Origin: Rhizobium sp. 16-449-1b
Lineage (GTDB): Bacteria; Pseudomonadota; Alphaproteobacteria; Rhizobiales; Rhizobiaceae
Assembly: GCF_017741935.1 (NCBI RefSeq)
Contig: NZ_JAGHMH010000028.1
Coordinates: forward strand, 682,001-746,000
DNA length: 64,000 bases
Reading direction: 5' to 3'
The notes under the pieces were generated by a model. That model was not told the origin of the DNA. It worked only from the letters and a program-made list of their open reading frames with translations, and searched no databases. Below, one piece after another: positions 9,123 to 16,108 of this stretch. The translations under genes and the position numbers were made by a program. The stretch's first letter is position 1; the number at the start of each line of letters is the position of its first letter.

Positions 9123-9566
9123 ATGAAGGCGAAATCGACGAACGCGATCGACGGCTATGTCGGGGAACGGGTTAGGCTGCGTCGCAAGATGCTCGGCATG
9201 AGCCAGGCCAGCCTTGCGGAAGCATTGGGCATCACGTTTCAACAGATTCAGAAATACGAAAAGGGCATAAACCGCATCGGCGCCAGCCGACTTTTGCGGA
9301 TGGCGGAGATATTCGGCGTCACCGTCGGCTATTTCTTCGAGAACGGTGCGACAAGCACTGGTGATGACGGCACCCGCCCGGAGACGGACGCTGTCGCCGC
9401 ATTCATGGCCTCGAAAGAGGGGCTGGCGCTCGGCAAGGCTTTCATCGCCATTGAAGACCCGAATGTCCGCCAAAAATTGCTCGCTTTGACGCGCAGCCTT
9501 GGCTCTTCTGGAATCGTCATAAATGATCGCGACAGCGCGGAGCAGGCGGAGCTCGAAGGCAATTAG
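9123..9566 (+). CDS. Xre-family helix-turn-helix regulator (PraR/SinR-like)
   Basis: A 147-residue repressor-type protein. Residues about 10-70 form the HTH_3 domain (IDGYVGERVRLRRKMLGMSQ, then ALGITFQQIQKYEKG and RIGASRLLRMAEIF). The C-terminal half has the FMASKEGLALGKAFIAI segment found in rhizobial regulators of this class. ATG 9123 has GAGGGA at 9113-9118; a TTG at 9105 is less likely. A clear paralogue lies at 45335-45772. It sits 108 bp upstream of the YcaO gene in the same direction, so it may control that gene. Target genes are inferred only from position. Confidence 0.85.
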   Translation: MKAKSTNAIDGYVGERVRLRRKMLGMSQASLAEALGITFQQIQKYEKGINRIGASRLLRMAEIFGVTVGYFFENGATSTGDDGTRPETDAVAAFMASKEGLALGKAFIAIEDPNVRQKLLALTRSLGSSGIVINDRDSAEQAELEGN

Positions 9567-9674
9567 CGCATGGCGCCATTCACCTGCCAACTCGACACGT
9601 TGTTGGCTTGTTCCTTCCGTGGGTGACCAGCGCTGACCGCAATTATCGAGCCATCAGGATACTCGGATCGGATC

Positions 9675-10829
9675 ATGCCGGCGTGCGAGACGCTGTCTCG
9701 CGTCACGCCGTTTCTGGCCCAGTTCGGCGTAACGCGCGTGGCCCGTCACACGGGCCTTGATCATATCGGCATACCCGTATGGTGCGCCTATGCCCCGAAC
9801 GCGCCATCGGCCGTCGTGGCGCAAGGAAAGGGACTATCCGACGACGACGCCAAGGTCTCTGCAATCATGGAGGCGCTTGAGCGAGCCGTTGCCAGCCGAC
9901 CGACGGTGTCGACGCTTCGGGCTACCGTCCGAGAGTTGCAGGCGCAAGGACATCAATTGACGACGCTGGCCTGTCTGACCGGATTACATAAAGCCGATAT
10001 CGGTCCGGACGAGCATGTGGACTGGGTGATCGGGCGCGAATTGATGTCGGGTGCGCCCATACATGTGCCATTCGAGGCTGTCGTCTTGAACCGCACGCTG
10101 CAGTCGCGCTTCTGGATGTCGTCCGATGGCCTGGCGTCTGGAAACACCCTCGACGAAGCCATGTTGCACGGCATACTCGAACGCATCGAGCGGGACGCGT
10201 ATGTGCTTTGGCAAATAAGAGACGACCGCTTCAGGCGCTCCCGATGCGTGGACCCTGCATTGTACGGCGACGATGTTCTCAATTGGTTGGTGGAGCAGAT
10301 AAGTGCCGCCGGCCTCATGTTGAAACTGTTCGATATAACCAGTGACGTTGCCATTCCCTGCTTTACCGCGTTGCTTGGGCCACAAGGCGTCCTGTCGGAC
10401 ACGACCGTCCGCTTTGCCGAGGTGACAGGTGGGAGCGGCGCGCATCCGTCTCCTGTCCGCGCAGCCATTCGCGCGATAACCGAAGCCGTGCAATCGCGGC
10501 TGACATTTATCAGCGGCGCGCGCGACGATATCGCGCCGAACGCCTTTCAAGCGCAGCTGCCAGCGCAGCTACGTGACAGCTTCCTCAGCGAACCCGTTGC
10601 GTCCGCAGCACTTTCCTATACCGGTGGCCGATCGCTTCAGCAGTATTTGGGCCATGTGCTGGGCAGACTGCGCGCGGCAGGCATCGTCACGGTCGCCTCG
10701 GTTGAATTAAGCGGCTCGGATATTCCCTTCAGTGTGGTCAAAGTGCTGATACCAGAGCTGGAAAATCCGGATGGCAAACGGGCGCGGCGGTTCGGAAGCC
10801 GAGCGCTTTCAAGAGCTTTCGTGCTTTAG
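9675..10829 (+). CDS. YcaO-domain ATP-dependent peptide-modifying enzyme (TfuA-partner type)
   Basis: YcaO proteins activate a peptide backbone amide with ATP to form azolines, amidines or thioamides. The 384-residue protein shows the ATP-binding signature Sx3ExxER at residues 62-70 (S62, E66, E69, R70), the second acidic motif in GLASGNTLDEAMLHG through ERIERD (about 152-174), and the third site TEAVQSRLTFISGARDD (about 269-285), which is typical of the YcaO subgroup that works with TfuA. It lacks the C-terminal PxPxP tail of azoline-forming YcaOs. No TfuA, E1-like partner or obvious precursor gene is next to it. Neighbours are an Xre regulator upstream and an 85-residue protein downstream. 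The substrate is unknown; thioamidation is inference from subgroup. Confidence 0.85.
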   Translation: MPACETLSRVTPFLAQFGVTRVARHTGLDHIGIPVWCAYAPNAPSAVVAQGKGLSDDDAKVSAIMEALERAVASRPTVSTLRATVRELQAQGHQLTTLACLTGLHKADIGPDEHVDWVIGRELMSGAPIHVPFEAVVLNRTLQSRFWMSSDGLASGNTLDEAMLHGILERIERDAYVLWQIRDDRFRRSRCVDPALYGDDVLNWLVEQISAAGLMLKLFDITSDVAIPCFTALLGPQGVLSDTTVRFAEVTGGSGAHPSPVRAAIRAITEAVQSRLTFISGARDDIAPNAFQAQLPAQLRDSFLSEPVASAALSYTGGRSLQQYLGHVLGRLRAAGIVTVASVELSGSDIPFSVVKVLIPELENPDGKRARRFGSRALSRAFVL

Positions 10830-10953
10830 AGAAACTATCCTGGTAGCTGCAAGCGGCCGATGCGCCATACCACCCTCAAGTTGTTTCACACTTTATTCAC
10901 GGGCGCCGCCTGCGTCGCGGGCCTATGTTGCGTCGTGTTGGCGGAGAAGAGAC

Positions 10954-11211
10954 ATGAGTGCAATGCCCAAAGACCACGGGGATGATCACGGCGACAACGC
11001 AAGATCTCCAGAAGATATCAAGGAGCTCGCGGCGCTCGCGCGCTTGATCGGCTACGCGCGCGCTGCGGCGGAGGATGTCGAGCTTGTCGGTGCTGTTCAT
11101 TGGCTTGAGCTCGCCATCCAGGCGGTAAACCGGGAGATTCTCGCTTCGCCGAACATGGAGCTCGTTGCGCCCTACCTCGGGACAACGACGGACAGCCGCA
11201 GCACGCACTGA
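10954..11211 (+). CDS. Small hypothetical protein downstream of YcaO
   Basis: An 85-residue protein starting MSAMPKDHGDDHGD, with an acidic, histidine-containing N-terminal tail (residues 6-20) and a helical core around 21-70 (LAALARLIGYARAAAEDVEL, then HWLELAIQAVNREI). ATG 10954 has GGAG 7 nt upstream. It follows the YcaO gene by 124 bp in the same direction. I do not recognise the family. The helical core resembles a small regulatory or adaptor protein more than a RiPP precursor: it has no cysteine and no repeated core region. Confidence 0.6.
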   Translation: MSAMPKDHGDDHGDNARSPEDIKELAALARLIGYARAAAEDVELVGAVHWLELAIQAVNREILASPNMELVAPYLGTTTDSRSTH

Positions 11212-11244
11212 CATGTGTGAGCCGGCGCGATCGGCGATCTTGCA

Positions 11245-11712
11245 CTACGTGTTTTGCAAGACAGTCGCGCCGAGCATTTTTGAGTAAACACATAAAGCGT
11301 TGGACCGGCTGTAGCCGTTCGTCTTGTAATAGTCTGCGACACCGCCAATCTGGCGCGAAACCAACCACACTTGCGGATAGCCTAGTTGAATCGCCGTGTG
11401 CTCGACATGAGAGAGCAGGGCGGTTCCGAAGCCCATTCTTTGGTAGGATGGCGAGATGGCAATCTCTGCGACATACAGGCCGGTGCCGATTGCCGACGTA
11501 TGCGGCGATGCAAATACGAAACCGACGAGTTGGCCCTGATAAAAAGCCCCAAGCGTGATGGCATCCGATGCCGAAGACAGCTCGACCAGCCGCCTCCTGG
11601 CATTCTCCATTGTCCAGGCCTCCTCCCAAGGGGGCTCGGCATAGGCTTGAACCAGAATGTCCGCGCCGCCTAGCGCCTCTGCCTGATCAATTCGTCTTAC
11701 GCTGAACGTCAT
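11245..11712 (-). CDS. GNAT family N-acetyltransferase
   Basis: A 155-residue acetyl-CoA-dependent acyltransferase. The key motif A, containing YQRMGFGTALLSHVE at about residues 94-108 (Q/RxxGxG/A), binds the pyrophosphate of acetyl-CoA. It is preceded by the beta-4 strand LYVAEIAISP and followed by the YYKTNGY turn typical of GNAT C-termini. Its acceptor is unknown. It is convergent with the YcaO/small-protein pair (33-bp gap), so any link to that pair, for example as a self-resistance enzyme, is speculation. Confidence 0.85.
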   Translation of the reverse strand: MTFSVRRIDQAEALGGADILVQAYAEPPWEEAWTMENARRRLVELSSASDAITLGAFYQGQLVGFVFASPHTSAIGTGLYVAEIAISPSYQRMGFGTALLSHVEHTAIQLGYPQVWLVSRQIGGVADYYKTNGYSRSNALCVYSKMLGATVLQNT

Positions 11713-12033
11713 ACCGAACCCGCTGCTGACCTATGCTCTCTTTGCGTCAACCAGTCCACTAAAACATAAGCATGCCTGCAGATGTTGTGACTTCGACGTG
11801 ACACAGCTTATGGGGGAATCGGACGCGCACTACGTACATCCCCGAATGCAACTGGGGTGAACGCAAGGATATGATCGCTTCGCATAAGCGGTGGCGCACG
11901 ACAGAGCCCATGCGATGGAGCCTCATTGACGACCGGTATCATGCGGCAAGATCGGGCTCAGATGTTGACTTTAGCAGTCAGCATTCCAGATGCTTATTTT
12001 TGATTGTTTCGCGCTGACGTTTGGAGGAAATGC
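11713..12033. other. Non-coding spacer of 321 bp
   Basis: Divergent promoter region for the acetyltransferase and the glycan operon. It contains the second copy of TCGACGTGACAC (11793-11804) and a strong ribosome-binding site GGAGGAAA at 12023-12030. No other gene is seen. Confidence 0.5.
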
Positions 12034-12732
12034 ATGGCGGATCTAGCAGTTTATATTGGATGGGATTCCCGCGAAGATATTGCCTATCAGGTTGCCAAGG
12101 CCACCCTACTCAAGAACGCATCAATTGATGTCGAGGTTCACCCCATCAAGCTGCAAGAGCTGGTCGATCGCGGTGTTTACACCCGTGAAGTCGATCCTCT
12201 GGCTTCGACCGAGTTCACCTATTCCCGGTTCTTCACGCCCTGGCTTGCCGGTTACAAGGGCTGGGCGCTGTTTTGCGACTGCGACTTCCTGTTCTTCGGC
12301 GATGCCGCCGACCTCCTGCGCTACAAGGACGACAGCAAGGCGGTCGCCTGCGTCCATCACGATTACACGCCCAAGGAGGGCGTGAAGATGGATGGCAAGG
12401 TGCAGACCAATTACCCTCGCAAGAACTGGTCCTCGTTCATGCTGTTCAATTGCGAGCATCCTTCCACCCGCCAGCTGACACCCGAGCTCGTCAATTCACA
12501 GACCGGCGCCTATCTTCACCGTCTTCAGTGGGCGCAAGACAGCGAGATCGGTGAGATTCCGGAGGAATGGAACTGGCTGGAGGGGTGGAGCACCAAGCCG
12601 ACCCAAGGCCTTCCGAAAGCCGTGCACTACACCAATGGCGGCCCATGGTTCCATAATTGGCAGGACGTCGAATATGCGGATGTCTGGCTTGAAAAGGCAC
12701 GCGCGCTCGACCCGCATTTCGCGCCTGTGTGA
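12034..12732 (+). CDS. DxD-type glycosyltransferase
   Basis: A 232-residue cytoplasmic transferase resembling the GT8-like group. It starts with a nucleotide-sugar-binding strand (LAVYIGWDSREDIAYQ, residues 3-18). It carries a metal-binding DxD in WALFCDCDFLFFGD (about 85-98) and an HYTNGGPWFHNW segment near 195-206, where GT8 enzymes place a metal-binding histidine. ATG 12034 is fixed by GGAGGAAA just upstream; a TTG at 12004 is unlikely. It is first of three tightly packed genes. Probably it modifies LPS or another surface glycan; donor and acceptor cannot be read from the sequence. Confidence 0.8.
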   Translation: MADLAVYIGWDSREDIAYQVAKATLLKNASIDVEVHPIKLQELVDRGVYTREVDPLASTEFTYSRFFTPWLAGYKGWALFCDCDFLFFGDAADLLRYKDDSKAVACVHHDYTPKEGVKMDGKVQTNYPRKNWSSFMLFNCEHPSTRQLTPELVNSQTGAYLHRLQWAQDSEIGEIPEEWNWLEGWSTKPTQGLPKAVHYTNGGPWFHNWQDVEYADVWLEKARALDPHFAPV

Positions 12733-12735
12733 CCC

Positions 12736-13296
12736 GTGAACCTCGGATTTCTGGTCCGCCTCCGCGCCGCCTTGTCGGGCGGTGCGCTGCGGATCGGGAC
12801 GAGACCGAACATGCGGTATCTGCCAGAGCTTCGCTATCGGCACGGCAAAATCGAAATCGGTGACCGGCTCTTCACTCAATGTGGTGTGATACTCGATGCG
12901 CAGAGCGGTAAGATCGAGATCGGAAACGATGTCTCGCTCAACGATTATTCGATCGTGCTGGGACATGGCGGTGTCCGCATCGGCGACAATACCAGGATTG
13001 CGGCACACGTCGTGATCGTCTCGTTCGAGCACAGCTACGAGGACGCCACGGTCCTTATCAAAGATCAGCCGATCAAAAAGGGCAGGGTAGAAATCGGCAG
13101 GGATGTCTGGATCGGCGCGGGCGCAAAGGTGCTTGCCGAGAGCAACATCGCCGACGGCTGCGTCATCGGCGCAAATAGCGTCATCAAGGGGGCGACGGAG
13201 CCATTCGGCGTCTATGTGGGCTCGCCCGCGCGCCTGGTCAAAAAGCGCGCCTTGCCCGAGACGAGAGGGCCCGACACGACAGGGAGGGAACAATGA
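12736..13296 (+). CDS. Hexapeptide-repeat acyltransferase (left-handed beta-helix)
   Basis: A 186-residue acetyl- or acyltransferase of the WbbJ/maltose-acetyltransferase type. Repeating I/V-G-x-x hexapeptides run from about residue 35 to 165 (KIEIGDRLF, KIEIGNDVSL, GVRIGDNTRI, RVEIGRDVWIGAGAKV, GCVIGANSVI). It also has the catalytic-loop histidine region SFEHSY and the C-terminal YVGSPARLVKKR cap typical of sugar O-acetyltransferases. It uses GTG 12736, 3 nt after the previous stop. Its end overlaps the next gene by 4 nt, showing co-transcription. It likely adds an acetyl group to a surface glycan. Confidence 0.87.
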   Translation: MNLGFLVRLRAALSGGALRIGTRPNMRYLPELRYRHGKIEIGDRLFTQCGVILDAQSGKIEIGNDVSLNDYSIVLGHGGVRIGDNTRIAAHVVIVSFEHSYEDATVLIKDQPIKKGRVEIGRDVWIGAGAKVLAESNIADGCVIGANSVIKGATEPFGVYVGSPARLVKKRALPETRGPDTTGREQ

Positions 13297-14171
13297 TCGA
13301 CAGAGATGGGGATGCCCGCTTCGAGAAGGCCAACCCCGTTGCCGCTGCCGCGGAGGAGTGGAAATCCCTGCTGGCGGATTACAGCGATGTCGTTTTGGTC
13401 GCGAACAGCGATGAAGTGAACATCGAAGACCTCAAGGCGCGCTTTCCCGATACAACGCTCTTCATCTTCTTCAACAAGGTCTTCAAGGTTCTGAACGAAC
13501 CCTTTACCCGCCATTCCATGCTGTTTTCGAGAAGCGGAACGCTGGGCGCCAATCTCGTGAAGAGTGGCAAGGTCGATAAAGTTCTACCCTATTTCGACAT
13601 GCGCACCTTCCACGGTGTCGTGAACATCAAGGCTGGGCCCGACGAGCAGCTCAGCCCGGCGTCGGATTTCGGCGACGTTCATGTCAGGCATCTCGATCTG
13701 ACTGATGTCTTCACGCCGTTCTATCCCCGCTCAAGCGTGCCGACGACGGGATTTGCGCTCTGTTTCTGGCTGACGACGCTCAATCTTGGCACCAGGATCA
13801 CGCTGGCCGGCTTCTCGTCGAAGCGAAGTGAGCGCTACAAGGTTCTCGATGTTCACGACTGGACATTCGAGCAGGTGCTGCTGCGGCTGATGTTCCGCAA
13901 GGGTAAGATCAACATTGTCGGGCGCGAGGCGTCCAACCCCTATGCGGATCTCTCCGCGCACTTTCCCGAATTCACACCCGCCGATATCGAGCTCACCGCC
14001 AATGAGATCATCGACGAACGGCTCGGCAACCTGAGTTCGATCGTCGATCGCCTGATGGATGTCACCCGCTTCCTTCGCTTCCTGGATCGGACCTGGAAGA
14101 GCTTGAAACCAAAGTCACGCAAGCAGCGTCGGTGGGAAGCGCTGGAGCCGAAAGGCGACGACAAGGGCTGA
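13293..14171 (+). CDS. Putative sialyltransferase-like (GT29-type) glycan protein
   Basis: A 292-residue protein I recognise only weakly. The segment VPTTGFALCFWLTTLNLGTRITLAGFSS (about 150-176) resembles the small sialylmotif of GT29 enzymes (P-S/T-TG then a helix then a VxLxGF strand). It is followed by VHDWTFEQVLL, placing H and E as in that family. The N-terminal VVLVANSDEVNIEDL could be the nucleotide-binding region. It ends in a basic tail. The start overlaps the acyltransferase stop (ATGA at 13293), so it is third in the glycan operon. If the match holds, it would transfer a nonulosonate such as Kdo or sialic acid. The family assignment is inference. Confidence 0.6.
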   Translation: MIDRDGDARFEKANPVAAAAEEWKSLLADYSDVVLVANSDEVNIEDLKARFPDTTLFIFFNKVFKVLNEPFTRHSMLFSRSGTLGANLVKSGKVDKVLPYFDMRTFHGVVNIKAGPDEQLSPASDFGDVHVRHLDLTDVFTPFYPRSSVPTTGFALCFWLTTLNLGTRITLAGFSSKRSERYKVLDVHDWTFEQVLLRLMFRKGKINIVGREASNPYADLSAHFPEFTPADIELTANEIIDERLGNLSSIVDRLMDVTRFLRFLDRTWKSLKPKSRKQRRWEALEPKGDDKG

Positions 14172-14372
14172 TTGATCCGGCGAAATATGCGTTGGCACCG
14201 TCTGCCGGCGCGCGATGGCGCTTTGTGTGCCGATCCTTGCAAACACGATCCATTCGTACAATCCTGCGCCGGCAATCGCTTTATGCTGCGTGGTGGCGGC
14301 AGACCACCCACCGCCTGAATGGAAGCCACGGCATCCCTGCACCGAGGATGTCTATCGCGACGGAGACGGATG

Positions 14373-16070
14373 ATGATTGCCACGCCCATCGACCCGACTG
14401 ATCCATGGCTGCGCCAGGCGCAGACATTTCCGGTGCTTTCCGTCGAGATGATCGAGCGCGCCAAGACCTATGGTCGCGAAGAGGTGGTGGCCGAGGACAC
14501 TTTCGTATTCGAACGCGGCCAGCGCGGGATCGATTTCTTCCTTGTGCTGGAAGGTGAGATCGAGCTGTTCATCGATGATGTCCGGCGCGGTCGACGCCTG
14601 GTCTTCACCTATCATCCCGGCCAGTTCTCCGGCGAACAGAACATCTTCACCAAGCGGCCGATGCTTCTGTCCGGGCTGGCAAAATCCGGCTCCCGCCTGC
14701 TGCGGATCACCAACCGCGATTTTCATGCCTTCATCACGGGCGAACCCGATATCGGCGAGACGATCATCCGCGCCTATATCCTGCGCCGCGCCGGCTTCGT
14801 GCGTCATTCGGAGGGTGGCGTCCTGTTGATCGGAGACCGGCACCATGCCGACGTTCTCCGCATCCAGCGCTTCCTGACGCGCAACCTCTATCCGGTTGCT
14901 GTCGTCGATCCCGCGACCGAGCCAACGGCCATGCCGCTGATGCAAGGTCTGGCGGTGACAGCGGATGCGCTCCCCGTCGTGGTGACGCCTGACCGGAAAG
15001 TCTGGTCGCGCCCGTCGAACGCCGCACTTGCCGATCTTCTTGGGATCAACGAGCCGCCGGAGAGAGACACGGTCTACGACGTCGCCGTGGTCGGCGCCGG
15101 TCCGGCGGGCCTCGCCGCATCGGTCTATGGCGCATCCGAGGGCCTCAGCACCATCGTGCTTGAAACGCTCGCCCCGGGCGGGCAGGCCGGAACCTCGTCC
15201 AAGATCGAGAACTACCTCGGCTTTCCCACCGGTATCTCCGGTCAGGCGCTCGCCGGTCGCGCGCATATCCAGGCGCAGAAATTCGGCGCCAGGATTTCGG
15301 TCTCGCATGAGGTCATGAAGCTCGATTGCTCCTCGCACCCCTATCGCCTCTTCCTCGACGACGCGACATCGTTGCGCGCGCGCTCGATCGTAATCGCGAC
15401 GGGTGCGCGTTATCGCAAGCTCGATGTGCTGAACTACGACAAGTTCGAAGGGCAGGGCATCCATTACGCGGCAACGGCCATGGAGGCGCAGGTTTGCGCG
15501 GATGAAACCATCGTCGTGGTCGGCGGCGGCAATTCAGCGGGACAGGCGGCTGTCTTCCTGTCCCGAACGGTCAAGCACGTGCACATGCTGATGCGTAGCG
15601 GCATCGCCTCGACAATGTCCGACTATCTGGTTCAGCGCATCGAACGGTCGCCGCGCATCAGCCTCTACCAGCAGGCCGAGATCACGGCGCTTCATGGCGA
15701 CAAGACGCTGAACGGCGTGACCTGGATCGATCACCGCACCGGCGAGAGCCATGAACTTGATGTTACCAGCATCTTCGTGATGATCGGCGCGTCCCCGAAC
15801 ACCGGCTGGCTCGACGGCTGCCTCGATCTTGACCAGCACGGCTTCGTCAAAACCGGCATGGCCACTGTGGGCGACACCCCGCCTTCGCCCTATGCGACCT
15901 CGAAGGACGGCATCTTCGCGGTCGGAGACGTGCGCGCCGGTTCGGTCAAGCGCGTTGCTTCGGCTGTCGGCGAAGGGTCGGTGGTGATCGCCGCGATCCA
16001 TCAGTTCCTCGAGCGCCAGCGACATGCCGAACATGACGAACCGGAACTCAACGCGACCATCGCGCGATAA
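14373..16070 (+). CDS. Cyclic-nucleotide-binding domain fused to thioredoxin-reductase-like FAD oxidoreductase
   Basis: A 565-residue three-part protein. Residues about 22-125 are a CRP-like cyclic-nucleotide-binding fold (GIDFFLVLEGEIELF, then the GQFSGEQNIF turn). About 148-225 look like a cysteine-free thioredoxin/glutaredoxin-like linker. The rest is a thioredoxin-reductase fold with FAD motif VVGAGPAGLAA (about 239), NADPH motif VVVGGGNSAGQAA, and terminal GIFAVGDVR. The redox CxxC of true thioredoxin reductase is absent; the place reads GIHYAATAMEAQ. So thioredoxin reduction by the usual route is not expected. ATG 14373 sits 7 nt after GGAG; ATG 14370 is possible. It converges on the kef operon. 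Its electron acceptor is unknown. Confidence 0.87.
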   Translation: MIATPIDPTDPWLRQAQTFPVLSVEMIERAKTYGREEVVAEDTFVFERGQRGIDFFLVLEGEIELFIDDVRRGRRLVFTYHPGQFSGEQNIFTKRPMLLSGLAKSGSRLLRITNRDFHAFITGEPDIGETIIRAYILRRAGFVRHSEGGVLLIGDRHHADVLRIQRFLTRNLYPVAVVDPATEPTAMPLMQGLAVTADALPVVVTPDRKVWSRPSNAALADLLGINEPPERDTVYDVAVVGAGPAGLAASVYGASEGLSTIVLETLAPGGQAGTSSKIENYLGFPTGISGQALAGRAHIQAQKFGARISVSHEVMKLDCSSHPYRLFLDDATSLRARSIVIATGARYRKLDVLNYDKFEGQGIHYAATAMEAQVCADETIVVVGGGNSAGQAAVFLSRTVKHVHMLMRSGIASTMSDYLVQRIERSPRISLYQQAEITALHGDKTLNGVTWIDHRTGESHELDVTSIFVMIGASPNTGWLDGCLDLDQHGFVKTGMATVGDTPPSPYATSKDGIFAVGDVRAGSVKRVASAVGEGSVVIAAIHQFLERQRHAEHDEPELNATIAR

Positions 16071-16108
16071 GCGTACGAGCCCGACGCAGACGCCGGCTCG
16101 CTGATCGC

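Noticed and set aside
8913..11804. 12-mer TCGACGTGACAC at 8913 and 11793, both in divergent spacers
   Set aside because: Shared 12-mers are expected many times by chance in 64 kb. No palindrome or third copy was noticed. Kept only as a note.
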